From: Armatimonadota bacterium
GTDB lineage: Bacteria; Armatimonadota; UBA5829; DTJY01
DNA length: 64,000 bases
Direction: 5' to 3'
NCBI GenBank assembly: GCA_017993055.1
Contig: JAGONM010000001.1
Location: forward strand, 124,001 to 188,000
Shown here: piece by piece, positions 9,335 to 18,355 of the stretch
How the letters are laid out: each line of letters starts with the position of its first letter
Position numbering within the stretch: position 1 is the stretch's first letter
The notes under the pieces: generated by a model
Database searches by the model: none
What the model saw: the letters and a program-made list of their open reading frames with translations, nothing else
Told to the model about the DNA's origin: nothing
Program-made: the position numbers and the translations under genes

Positions 9335-11152
9335 CTAGAACACGTGTCCCAGGCTGAAGTGCGCCCTCGATCCCTCGGTGCCGAAGCCGTAGTCCAGCCT
9401 GATCGGGCCTATAGGCGTACGGACACGGATGCCGACGCCGTAGCCGACGCTGGGGTCGAAGTCGGCATGCTGTACCAGGGAATCCCCGAAGGCGTCTCCA
9501 ACATCGAGGAATGCGCCCTCGGCGCCCCACGCATCGCCGACGTCAACGAATCCGACGCCGGTCAGCCCGGATGAGACCGGGAAACGGTATTCGGTACTCA
9601 AGAGGAAGGTGTTCCGGCCCCAGAAACGATCCTCCTTGTAGCCTCTCAGAGTCTCGGCGCCGCCGGTGAAGTACTGCTCGAAGAACGGCACCTTTCCGGT
9701 AAGGCTGCCGACCATCAGGCGGACGGCGATCGTTCGGCGCTTCTCGTTCGGGTCCTTTCTCATTCCGCCCTTGCTGAAGTACTTGCGGAAGTCCACGCTG
9801 TACTTGCTGAAGAACGAGTCGCCCTCTTGATCAGCCGCAGTGGTGAAGTTCGACTGGCCGAGTTCCAGGGCGTACGAGCTGTACATGCCGCTCACCGGGT
9901 CGAGTTCGGAATCCCGGGAGTTGTTCGTAAACCTGAGGGTGGCGGATGCCACGTCGCCGGCCTGGCTCAGCAGCCTGCGGGCCTCGTAGTCCGGATCGCT
10001 CGGGTCGAGCAGGTCCACCCGCGTGTCAACCGACTCTCCTCTCAGGGTAAGGAAACCCTTCGAGGTCCGGCTCAGAGGCCGGCCGAGCGTGATGCTGGCG
10101 CCCTGCCTGCGCTCGTCGTAGTCGCTGTCACCGCCGGTGGATCCGAGCACGTTGGAGGAGAACCTGTATATCAGCTTGTTGTAGAGGCTGGCTGAGAGCG
10201 AGGTATGCCTTGCGTCCAGCCACGGCTCATAGTACCCGAGTTCGTAGCTCGTTCCGCGGCTCGTGTTGCCGACCTCCCACAGCGCGCTGATGCCGCGTCC
10301 TCGCCCCTGGAAGTTCGTCTCGGAAACCTTTGCCTGACCGACAAGCCTCTGTCGCGAGCTGTACCCCACCCCGAGCGTCACCTGGCCGGTCTTCTTCTCC
10401 TTGAGCGGGATCACCACCTTCAGCTTCCCGATCTCCGAGCCGGGTTCGAGCTTGTACCACTGCTCCACGTCCACCTCGAAGAAGTCGAGGTCGTAGATTC
10501 GCGTGAGGTCGCGGATCAGCGTCCGGCTGTTGTAGACGTCCCCGGGCTTGAGTTCCATCTCGCGCAGAATGACGATGCTCTTCGTCTTCTTGTTCCCGGT
10601 CACCTCGACAGACTCGACGACGTTCTCCATGATCGGAATGGTGAGCACGCCCGTATCGGGGTCAATGCCGATCTCTTCCGTAACGTCGGCGATGTATCCC
10701 TGGCCCCTGTAGAGTTCGCGAATGGCATCGGCGTCACGCTCCAGCATGTTCGTGTTCAGCACGTTGCCGACCGACGTGCGCATGAGGGCAAGCAACTGCT
10801 CGGCAGAGATCGCCGTATTGCCGACGAACTTGATCTGCTTGACCACGGGGTTCTCGACGACATTGAACACTACCCGCAGGCCGCCTTCCGTGGTTTCGGT
10901 GCCTACGATCACCCGCTCGAAGTTGCCCATGGACATGATTGCCTGCCGGGACTGTTGAACGGCCTCTTCGGCAAAAGTGTCGCCGGCCTTGAGTGTCACG
11001 GCCGTCAGGACGGCTTCCTTTGAGATGTTCTGATTGCCGGCCACGGCCACCTCGGTTATCAGTTTGTCCTGGGCTGAAATCGCGCCCGGGAGAACCAGGC
11101 CGAGTGCCAGCAGCATGATGATCATGCCGGCGGTCAGTCTTCTGAAGCGCAT
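9335..11152 (-). CDS. bamA: Outer membrane protein assembly factor BamA (three POTRA domains)
   Basis: Omp85-family beta-barrel that inserts outer-membrane proteins. A signal peptide (MIIMLLALGLVLPGAISAQ) is followed by about three POTRA units (roughly residues 28-100, 101-178 and 179-255) and a 16-strand barrel with LRGYKEDRFWGRN, the counterpart of the VRGF loop. The last residues end in Phe (SLGHVF), as expected for an outer-membrane signature. At about 605 residues it is shorter than the five-POTRA proteobacterial form. ATG at 11152 is preferred over a GTG at 11188 because it starts the signal peptide. Confidence 0.91.
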   Translation of the reverse strand: MRFRRLTAGMIIMLLALGLVLPGAISAQDKLITEVAVAGNQNISKEAVLTAVTLKAGDTFAEEAVQQSRQAIMSMGNFERVIVGTETTEGGLRVVFNVVENPVVKQIKFVGNTAISAEQLLALMRTSVGNVLNTNMLERDADAIRELYRGQGYIADVTEEIGIDPDTGVLTIPIMENVVESVEVTGNKKTKSIVILREMELKPGDVYNSRTLIRDLTRIYDLDFFEVDVEQWYKLEPGSEIGKLKVVIPLKEKKTGQVTLGVGYSSRQRLVGQAKVSETNFQGRGRGISALWEVGNTSRGTSYELGYYEPWLDARHTSLSASLYNKLIYRFSSNVLGSTGGDSDYDERRQGASITLGRPLSRTSKGFLTLRGESVDTRVDLLDPSDPDYEARRLLSQAGDVASATLRFTNNSRDSELDPVSGMYSSYALELGQSNFTTAADQEGDSFFSKYSVDFRKYFSKGGMRKDPNEKRRTIAVRLMVGSLTGKVPFFEQYFTGGAETLRGYKEDRFWGRNTFLLSTEYRFPVSSGLTGVGFVDVGDAWGAEGAFLDVGDAFGDSLVQHADFDPSVGYGVGIRVRTPIGPIRLDYGFGTEGSRAHFSLGHVF

Positions 11153-11256
11153 TTGCAGTCCTACCTTTCCTTGCGATTCTTCCTGCACGTGATCCGCACT
11201 CTCCGATTGCAGGAGGTGCTCGGGTCCGCCGTCCGTACGGGTCAGGCGGCCTGGCG

Positions 11257-11952
11257 CTACCCCTCCAAATAAGCCGAGAGACGCCTGCGAAGCATCTCTC
11301 TGGCCCTGAAAAGACGAGTTCTGACGAGATCGAGCGACAACCCCGCGGCCTCAGCGACTTCCTTGTAGGACAGGCCGTTCATATCCCTCAGCACCACGAC
11401 CATTCGAAACTCGGGCGGGAGGGCCTGAATCGCGCCCTGGATCGTCGCGCCCAACTCCTGCGCCTGCACAAGGCCCAGCGGGTCCGCTGATTCGTCCCCA
11501 TGCTCCCGCCGCTCCGCGGAATCGCCTCCGCCGACGGGCTCGTCGAGCGATCCGGCCTCGTGGGCGCTCCGGCGGCTTGCTTCCTTCAGCTTGTTCTTCC
11601 CGGCGTTCACGGCGATTCGGCAGAGCCAGGGATAGACAGCCGAGGCCGAACCCCTAAACCGGGGATAGGCCCTGTAGGCCCTCACGAAGGTCTCCTGCGT
11701 GAGATCGGCCGCGTCATCGGGATCGCCGATCAACCTGTAGATCAGGTTGTAGACCCGCTTGTGATAGTCCCTGAGCAACTCATCGAACGCGGGTGGATCT
11801 CCGACCGCATCGTCGGCCTTCGCTGCGTCCCCAACTGCATCATCCCGCGCGCCTCGCCCTAGCCCGAGTATCAGAAGAAGCCGGAGAGCACCCGGGGATA
11901 CCTCCGCCAGCGGGGAGAGGCTCAGCGCGCATCGGTTGGAGTCCGGAGACAT
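11257..11952 (-). CDS. ECF-type RNA polymerase sigma factor
   Basis: Sigma-70 family factor of the extracytoplasmic-function class. Region 2 is visible from about residue 55 (LLRDYHKRVYNLIYRLIGDPDDAADL is its start), with QETFVRAYRAYPRF and PWLCRIAVNAGKNKL. Region 4 is at about 165-225 (LPPEFRMVVVLRDMNGLSYK and LSLDLVRTRLFRAREML). The first 50 residues are not sigma-like, and a possible -10 box (TATACT) lies directly against the first ATG, so the true start may be downstream. No anti-sigma gene is adjacent. Between tamB-like and bamA, it may control an envelope response; that is inference. Confidence 0.86.
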   Translation of the reverse strand: MSPDSNRCALSLSPLAEVSPGALRLLLILGLGRGARDDAVGDAAKADDAVGDPPAFDELLRDYHKRVYNLIYRLIGDPDDAADLTQETFVRAYRAYPRFRGSASAVYPWLCRIAVNAGKNKLKEASRRSAHEAGSLDEPVGGGDSAERREHGDESADPLGLVQAQELGATIQGAIQALPPEFRMVVVLRDMNGLSYKEVAEAAGLSLDLVRTRLFRAREMLRRRLSAYLEG

Positions 11953-11997
11953 AGTATAATATTACCCGCGCCGACGCAACTATCCTCTCACTGCCGG

Positions 11998-14900
11998 CTA
12001 GAAGCGAATCCGGCCCTCCGCGCTCACGCCGAACACCCTGTTGTCACCCGTCCAGCCGCTCAGTTCCAGGTAGTTTCTCAGCCGGTATGAGAGCTTCAAC
12101 TCATACTGGCTGTCGGCGTAGTCCGGTCTCGATCCCAGGGCGGCCGAGTAACTGATAAAGAAGTCGCCGCCCAACTGGTCGCTTATGCTGACCTGAACAG
12201 CCTCGCGATAGCCCATCTCGAGCGAAAACTCGTCAACGCCGAACGCTTCCTCGAGGGCCTGTTCGATCGGCTCGAACACGGTGGGCAGCATCGCGGACGA
12301 GAACAGGCCGGACAGCTCCCTGCCGATGTCCTGACCCGAGCCGCCCCTCAATATCTGCTCGAACTGGTACTGCCCGGTCGCCAGCGCGATTATCCGCTGC
12401 TCCGACAGCCCCACCGGCGACGAGGTGAACGTCGGCCGAATATGGTCGAGCGGCCCGGTCGCCTCCATCGTCACGGTGTACCTCGTCCGCTTGCCCAGCG
12501 GCGAGATGTCCACGAGCGTGCCCCTCGCCTGGATGTCCAGCAGGACCATCACCGGCTGCCCGGGAGTAAGCCTGATCTGCATCTCGCTTCCCGGCAGCAT
12601 CTTGAACGAGCGAAGCGGGAGCATGATCGTGCCGTCCGCGAGGCTGATCGTGCCGTCCACGGCCGGAGCGCTCAGGCGTCCGCCGATGGACAGGTAGCCG
12701 GGAAGCCCGGTCTCCAGCCGCGACGACTTCATCATCAGGTCGCGGCCGAGCGATACGCGAAGATCGAACTCCGGGTCGAAGGCGAGCGGTTCCTTCCGGT
12801 CCGGTCTGTCATCGGTGCCGGCGAGCCTCACCGTGCCTGTCGGAATGGACACGTTTCCCGACAGGCGGGGCTTCCGCCAGTCGCCGACCGCCCGAAGATT
12901 CGAATCGAGAACGAGATTGACGTCTTCCCCGTACTGCCCGCTGATGTCCTTTCCGGACACCCTCATGGCCGAAGTGCGCGCGGCGAGATCGAGGCGCGGC
13001 TTCATACCCGTCAGGTCTACCTCTCCGCTGACGGAGAACCCGCCGCCGCCGGACGAGAGGCCGGTGAGCGTATCAACCGAGAGCGTGTGCCGGTTGAGGG
13101 TGATATCCGCCTCGATCTGCTCGAACGTCTCATTCAGGCGGGCGACCTTTACCCTGCCTTCGCGCCACTTGAGGCCGCCCTGCACAGCGGGGCTGTCAAT
13201 CGTCCCGGTCAGATTCAGCTTGCCGGCGAGCGCCCCTCCCGTCTCTCCCTCGATGGCGTCGCCCGCGAATGCCGAGAGGAGTTCCAGGCTCTTCTCGTCT
13301 ACCAGCATCTCCATGAAGAGCTGCCTGTCCCGCGGCACTTCGTGCTTCTCCCAGTCAATCGGGATGAAGCCCGAAGCGCTCAACTGACTGTCTCCGAGAA
13401 CGACCGTCAGATCGTCAATATTGATCCTGTCCCCTGGCGATTCGCCGTCTTCGCTCGAAGAACTCGAGAACCTCGCGCGGAGGGCGTCGAACGCCGTGCC
13501 TTCGACTACAGGATGCTGAATGTCAAAGGACGCATCTACGGAAGGCGCCTCCGCGGTGCCTTCCGCTATAATGGTTACGTCGCCGATCCCGGAAATGTTT
13601 TGTTTCAGTCTCAGCCATTTGCCCGCCGGACCCACGTCGAGTCCGTGCGCATCCAACCGCAAGCCAATTCTCTTCTCCGGGCCGAAAACCGCCTCGGCGA
13701 CGAGATCGGTATCTCCGTCGAGCGCCTCGAGCCTGCTCACGCTGAATACGTCGCCCTGCCAATCGGCGTCGAGGTTGACCGTCTCTATGTCGCTGGGGCC
13801 TATCCTCGCGCCGCGCACCCGGGCTTCGATGTGGAGATCGGGGATCGCGCCGTCGTCGGAAGCGACGAAGCCGCCTGATATCTTTGCGCCGAGGACGCCG
13901 TGGAGAGGCCTGGGGATCGAGGCGAGGCGGCGGTGCAGAAGCGCGGTGCCGTCGTTTCGAGGGGCTCTGGCCGCGACGGCCATCAACCTCTCGATCAGCG
14001 CGTTCCGGACCTCTCCCGACACCTCGACGGTATTCAGCGACGGCGACCACCGCAGATTCGAGACCGAGTACTCGGCGTCTCCGTCCGCGATTGACGCCCT
14101 GCCGACGTGAACGCCGTCGGCCATCCACGCCGCGTCGGCAGCAAACGAGCCGATGGGCTCACCGTTGACCGTCGGGTTCCCGGAAGTCAGGGCCGCCCGG
14201 GCCTCGGGCAGCTCGGAGGTGCCGGAAATCTCGCCGCTCACATCGAGATCGCCGGAGAGCACGGCGTACTTACGGATGCCCCCGGCAAGGCGGGACAATG
14301 GGAGGCCGCGGGCGCTGAATACCGCCGATATCCGATCGTCTCTCAGGCCGTACGTGCCGCCGGCTTCGATGACGCCGGCGCCGATGCGGACCTCGAAGCC
14401 CTCGAGGGCGAACAGCGAGTTGCGGTAGGAGACCCGCCCCTCCACCGAGTCGAGCGCCCCGCCGGCGACACGACCATCCTCGATTCGGAAACCCCCCGCA
14501 ATCTCCGGAGACGCGAGCATCCCGGAGACGGTGAGATCGGAGGAAACACGCCCGGCGAGGGCAACCGGCAGGCCGGCGGACGCCGCCCATCGGGCGACAT
14601 CGAAATCCTCCAGGCGAAGCGTCAGCCCGGCACTGGGAATGATGGAGAAGGGGTGCGATATCTGTCCCGACGCTGTCAGCGTCGCCTCGGAGTCGTTGAC
14701 TTCCATCTCGCGAAGGACGATCCGGTCCCGAGACACGTTCACATCCGCGGTGATCCGCTCGGCGCCGATCTCACCGAACTTCACATCATAGCCTTCGACA
14801 CGACCGTCGAAAGTCGGCGCTTCGGCGCGCCCCCCGAGTCTGCCTGTAAACTGCAGGGCGCCCGAGGTCGGCCGTTGCCAGTAGAGCCTCTGGAGCTCGG

Positions 14901-16518
14901 CGAGGACAATGCCCGAGCCGGACGCCTCGAGATCGAGATCGCCCCGGGACGAAACGCTTCCTGAGAACGCGACTCGCCCGCCGAGCGTCCTCGCGCTGAA
15001 GTCCTCGATCCTCGCGACGATCCCGTCATACGTCATGGCGATCTCGCCCGAGTCGAACTCGTGTCCGCCGAACGACCCTTCGGCGATCGTGCCGCGATAA
15101 GTCGCCAGCAGTCCTGAAGGTCTCCATGCAACCGTGAAGCCGCCCGAGGTGAGCGCCTCGACCGGGTGACCTCTGAAGATGGGAAGCCGCGACAGGCGAA
15201 CTCCCGAAGCGGCGCCCCGAATATCCGCTCCCCGGCGCGCGCCCCACCCGAACTCGCCGGAGACCTGCGCCGACCCGCCCGCGAAGCGCCCGACCGAGCC
15301 GCGGAACGACACGCCGTCGCCGACATACCTGCCCTCGAGACGGACTGCCTCTGCAGCATACTCCTCGTATGAAACCCCCGGCGCCTCGATCCTGAAGACC
15401 GCCGTCGGCGACTTCGACGCTCCGGTGACCGAAACGAGCGCCTGACCGGACGTCGGCAGGATGGTGCCCTTCGGCGCGGCTACCCCAAGAACCCGGCTGA
15501 TCTCGCGGAAGTTCGCGCGGTCGGACTTCAGATCGAGGGCGAGCCTGATGTCCTCGAACCCGGTCACATTTCCTGAGATGAGCACAGGCGTCGAGCCGAG
15601 CCGCGCGTCAAGCGCAAGGGAAACCTTCTCTTCCCTGAGTCCGACCGTACCCTTGACGCCGGTTGCAGGCTCGCGCATCCAGTTCAGCCGGACCGAGGCG
15701 TCGGAGACGAGAAGCTCGGCCTCGTACCTGAAAGGCTTGTCGTCTCCGGCTTGCGAGAAGGTCATGTGCGCGTCGGCTCTGCCCGATCCCACATGCATGA
15801 ACCGCAGGTCGTGCGGGTACTTCGACCAGTATGAGGCATCGGCGTTCATCCCGCTGAACTGCCCCTCGAACGAATGCCCGGCCATATCGTACCGGCCGAC
15901 GATGGAGACCTTGCCCAGGCGTTTCGGATCACCGTCGGCGGCGAGCCTGAGCGCAGCGATCGGCGCTTTGGTGAGGTCTGCAATCGCGTCGATCCCCGCC
16001 AGGCGGTTGATCTGCGGCTCACCCTCGACCTTGCGGTCCAGCAGGGTCACGCTTCCTTCCTTGACAACCGCCACCGCGCGGAACCGATCCATCCGGCGGT
16101 CCTTCGATGGTCTGAGCAGGCCGGAGACGTTCCATCGGCCGTCGGATCTGCGTTCCAAGAAGACGTTCGGGCGGATCACCTCGACGGTCTCTATCGCGCG
16201 GAGGGGGTCGTCGCCACCCCTGACGACGTCCAGCAGCCTCACGCCGACCCGGACCGATTCCGCGTCGAGGAACCGATCGCGGCCGCGCTCGTCCGACGAG
16301 AGCGATACGTCGTGGAACACCATCCCGCTCAGAGAGACGTCAACCCTGCCGACACGGAACCTGCCCTTGACCTGCTCGGAGACGATCGAAGAGAGGGTCT
16401 GAGGCAGGGACCTCCACGCGGACCGGGCGGACGTGATGAGGTACGCCGCCGATACCGCAAAAGCGGCGGCCATCGAGAGAAGCAGTATGGTTCGTGCGGG
16501 GCGCCTTGGTCTTCGCAT
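11998..16518 (-). CDS. TamB-like (DUF490/AsmA-superfamily) envelope protein
   Basis: Very long protein (1506 residues) anchored by one N-terminal membrane segment (TILLLSMAAAFAVSAAYLI). Most of the rest is repetitive beta-strand sequence with many 'V.L.G.' and 'L.ASG.I' units. The C-terminal third matches the TamB domain, with GTIMLPLRSFKMLPGSEMQI and the closing barrel-like GYREAVQVSISDQLGGDFFI. TamB/AsmA proteins bridge inner and outer membrane, carrying phospholipids and aiding outer-membrane assembly. It is encoded beside bamA, as tamB often sits beside the Omp85 gene tamA. Only one Omp85 gene is visible in the window. Confidence 0.84.
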   Translation of the reverse strand: MRRPRRPARTILLLSMAAAFAVSAAYLITSARSAWRSLPQTLSSIVSEQVKGRFRVGRVDVSLSGMVFHDVSLSSDERGRDRFLDAESVRVGVRLLDVVRGGDDPLRAIETVEVIRPNVFLERRSDGRWNVSGLLRPSKDRRMDRFRAVAVVKEGSVTLLDRKVEGEPQINRLAGIDAIADLTKAPIAALRLAADGDPKRLGKVSIVGRYDMAGHSFEGQFSGMNADASYWSKYPHDLRFMHVGSGRADAHMTFSQAGDDKPFRYEAELLVSDASVRLNWMREPATGVKGTVGLREEKVSLALDARLGSTPVLISGNVTGFEDIRLALDLKSDRANFREISRVLGVAAPKGTILPTSGQALVSVTGASKSPTAVFRIEAPGVSYEEYAAEAVRLEGRYVGDGVSFRGSVGRFAGGSAQVSGEFGWGARRGADIRGAASGVRLSRLPIFRGHPVEALTSGGFTVAWRPSGLLATYRGTIAEGSFGGHEFDSGEIAMTYDGIVARIEDFSARTLGGRVAFSGSVSSRGDLDLEASGSGIVLAELQRLYWQRPTSGALQFTGRLGGRAEAPTFDGRVEGYDVKFGEIGAERITADVNVSRDRIVLREMEVNDSEATLTASGQISHPFSIIPSAGLTLRLEDFDVARWAASAGLPVALAGRVSSDLTVSGMLASPEIAGGFRIEDGRVAGGALDSVEGRVSYRNSLFALEGFEVRIGAGVIEAGGTYGLRDDRISAVFSARGLPLSRLAGGIRKYAVLSGDLDVSGEISGTSELPEARAALTSGNPTVNGEPIGSFAADAAWMADGVHVGRASIADGDAEYSVSNLRWSPSLNTVEVSGEVRNALIERLMAVAARAPRNDGTALLHRRLASIPRPLHGVLGAKISGGFVASDDGAIPDLHIEARVRGARIGPSDIETVNLDADWQGDVFSVSRLEALDGDTDLVAEAVFGPEKRIGLRLDAHGLDVGPAGKWLRLKQNISGIGDVTIIAEGTAEAPSVDASFDIQHPVVEGTAFDALRARFSSSSSEDGESPGDRINIDDLTVVLGDSQLSASGFIPIDWEKHEVPRDRQLFMEMLVDEKSLELLSAFAGDAIEGETGGALAGKLNLTGTIDSPAVQGGLKWREGRVKVARLNETFEQIEADITLNRHTLSVDTLTGLSSGGGGFSVSGEVDLTGMKPRLDLAARTSAMRVSGKDISGQYGEDVNLVLDSNLRAVGDWRKPRLSGNVSIPTGTVRLAGTDDRPDRKEPLAFDPEFDLRVSLGRDLMMKSSRLETGLPGYLSIGGRLSAPAVDGTISLADGTIMLPLRSFKMLPGSEMQIRLTPGQPVMVLLDIQARGTLVDISPLGKRTRYTVTMEATGPLDHIRPTFTSSPVGLSEQRIIALATGQYQFEQILRGGSGQDIGRELSGLFSSAMLPTVFEPIEQALEEAFGVDEFSLEMGYREAVQVSISDQLGGDFFISYSAALGSRPDYADSQYELKLSYRLRNYLELSGWTGDNRVFGVSAEGRIRF

Positions 16519-16590
16519 CGAGAAGCCGGCCGTAACCGGTAGCCACTACTCAGTAACCCGGTGTGAACCTCGCGTGGCACGGGTCAACGG

Positions 16591-17451
16591 TTACCGATCA
16601 CTATCCCTGCTGACCTCCTCGGCGTGATAGGAACTGCGGACGAACGGCCCGGACGCGACGTAAGAGAACCCCATCTCGCGGCCGACTCGAGCGTATTCAT
16701 CGAACTGAGACGGCGGGACGTACTCGACCACGGGGAGGTTTCGCTTTGAAGGCTGAAGGTACTGGCCGATGGTCGCGATGTCGCATCCTGCCCGGCGGAG
16801 ATCGCTGAGAACCTCTAGAACCTCTCCCTGTTCCTCGCCGAGCCCGACCATCAAACCCGACTTAGTATGTATAGACGTGCGAAACCTCCGGGCTGTTTCA
16901 AGCACCACCAGCGAGCGCTCGTAGACCGCCTGCGGCCTCACGGTCGAGTAGAGCCGCGGCACGGTTTCGACGTTGTGGTTGAGGACGAAGGGCGCCGAGT
17001 CGAGGACGGCCCGGAGCGCGTCCTCATCGCCCCCGAAGTCCGGGATGAGGACCTCGACCTTCGCGCCGGGGATCGCGGCCTTGAGCTGCCGGACCGTCTC
17101 GGCGAAGTGCCCGGCCCCGCCGTCCGGAAGGTCGTCGCGCGTGACCGAGGTGACGACGACATACCTGAGTCCGAGTCTGACCGACGCCTCAGCGACGCGG
17201 CGCGGCTCGTCAGGGTCAACCGGATGCGGAGCGTCGTGTGAGACCCCGCAGAACCCGCAGCTTCGGGTGCACGCATCGCCGAGGATCATGAACGTCGCGG
17301 TGTGGCGCGAGAAGCACTCGCCTATGTTCGGGCAGCTCGCGCTCTGGCAGACGGTGTGCAGGCCCATGGAGGCCAGGAAACCCGCCATCTCCTCGTACAT
17401 TCCGCGCCTCGGCGCCTTGACCGTGAGCCACTCCGGGATTCTTCTATTCAT
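16591..17451 (-). CDS. lipA: Lipoyl synthase
   Basis: Radical-SAM enzyme inserting two sulfurs into octanoyl groups on lipoyl domains. Both iron-sulfur motifs are intact: the auxiliary cluster cysteines 35, 40 and 46 (C-X4-C-X5-C) and the radical-SAM cysteines 61, 65 and 68 (C-X3-C-X2-C). The C-terminal RSSYHAEE carries the serine that ligates the sacrificial cluster. The 286-residue length is normal. The start overlaps the lipB stop by 8 bases, so lipB and lipA are co-transcribed and probably coupled. This indicates lipoate-dependent dehydrogenases or a glycine cleavage system elsewhere. Confidence 0.96.
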   Translation of the reverse strand: MNRRIPEWLTVKAPRRGMYEEMAGFLASMGLHTVCQSASCPNIGECFSRHTATFMILGDACTRSCGFCGVSHDAPHPVDPDEPRRVAEASVRLGLRYVVVTSVTRDDLPDGGAGHFAETVRQLKAAIPGAKVEVLIPDFGGDEDALRAVLDSAPFVLNHNVETVPRLYSTVRPQAVYERSLVVLETARRFRTSIHTKSGLMVGLGEEQGEVLEVLSDLRRAGCDIATIGQYLQPSKRNLPVVEYVPPSQFDEYARVGREMGFSYVASGPFVRSSYHAEEVSRDSDR

Positions 17452-18130
17452 CGTTCGACTCGCCCGACAGGTCAGACCACTCCAGCGCGAGCCCGAAGAC
17501 CGCCGCGACCTTCTCCGCAGCGAGGGCCTTCACCCCGGCCATGTCCACCGGACTGCCGAGGATGCGCTCGATCGAGGTGACTTCCTTGCCCACCAGCCCG
17601 CATGGGTGGATGAACGACCAGTGGGAGAAGTCCGGGCTGACGTTCAGCGCGAAACCGTGGTAGCTGATCCAGCGGCGGACGGCCACCCCGATCGAGCAGA
17701 TCTTGTCGCCGCCGACCCACACGCCGGTGAGTCTCGGGACCGCCTCTCCCTGGATGTCGTACCGGGCCAGGACTTCTATCACACTCTGTTCAAGTTGTCT
17801 CAGGAAAAGGTGTACATCCCTGCCGTGACCGCGCAGGTCGAAGATCGGGTAGCCGACCAGTTGTCCCGGCCCGTGATAGGTGATGTTGCCCCCGCGGTCG
17901 GTGCGGTGAACCTCGACCCCTGAGAGTCGGAGGCGCTCCTCGTCGGCGAGGATGTTCTCGGCACCGCCCGCCGTGCCGATTGTGATGACGGGGTCGTGCT
18001 CGAGGAGAAGAAGCGTGTCCGGGATTCGCGCGTCGAGCCGGAGGGCGAGAAGTTTCTTCTGGAGTTCCAGCGCCTCGCCGTAACCGATCCGCCCGAGATC
18101 CACACACTGCATCCGCCCGCCGCTCGCCAT
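17444..18130 (-). CDS. lipB: Octanoyl-[ACP]:protein N-octanoyltransferase
   Basis: Moves octanoate from ACP onto lipoyl-domain lysines, supplying LipA's substrate. The catalytic pair is present: Lys143 in GGDKICSIG and Cys177 in [27 protein letters not shown] is the conserved substrate loop. The promoter just upstream would leave almost no leader before the ATG at 18130. Either the mRNA is nearly leaderless or translation starts at Met7 (18112), whose product ([18 protein letters not shown]) resembles the usual N-terminus. Confidence 0.95.
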   Translation of the reverse strand: MASGGRMQCVDLGRIGYGEALELQKKLLALRLDARIPDTLLLLEHDPVITIGTAGGAENILADEERLRLSGVEVHRTDRGGNITYHGPGQLVGYPIFDLRGHGRDVHLFLRQLEQSVIEVLARYDIQGEAVPRLTGVWVGGDKICSIGVAVRRWISYHGFALNVSPDFSHWSFIHPCGLVGKEVTSIERILGSPVDMAGVKALAAEKVAAVFGLALEWSDLSGESNDE

Positions 18131-18139
18131 TTCGGTTCA

Positions 18140-18168
18140 AGTATAGGTTTGGCGGCGGGCGGAGTCAA
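18140..18168 (-). promoter_or_regulatory. Sigma-70-type promoter for lipB-lipA
   Basis: On the minus strand TTGACT is followed by a 17-base spacer and TATACT, a near-consensus vegetative promoter. The -10 box ends 9 bases before the lipB ATG at 18130, so the predicted transcript has a leader of only a few bases. Confidence 0.7.
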
Positions 18169-18218
18169 GGCGGACCGAGGTATGTTTCGGCATCGTTCAC
18201 CCGACAACAAGACCGCCC

Positions 18219-18316
18219 AGTCCTGAGTACGTCCTCCGGGACGTGTACCGAAGGACGGCCTCGTGCCGCAAGAGCGCCCTTCGATACATTCTCCGCTTCG
18301 CTCCGAGAACTCAGGG
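18219..18316. repeat. Intergenic imperfect-palindrome repeat, copy A
   Basis: This stretch starts CCTGAGTACGTCCTCCGGGA and ends in CTTCGATACATTCTCCGCTT...ACTCAGGG, so the two ends are partly complementary (CCTGAGT with ACTCAGG; CGAAGGAC with GCCCTTCG). A second copy with the same layout lies at 29270-29383. Both copies are between genes. It resembles the REP-like folded repeats found in many genomes; no protein-coding potential is seen. Confidence 0.65.
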
Positions 18317-18355
18317 TTCGCGGCGGCTGGAGTGGAATACGCACAGCGCTACCCC

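Noticed and set aside
12442-13878. Plus-strand frame of 478 codons opposite the TamB-like gene
   Set aside because: Arg/Pro/His-rich with no recognisable motif; typical antisense shadow in GC-rich DNA.
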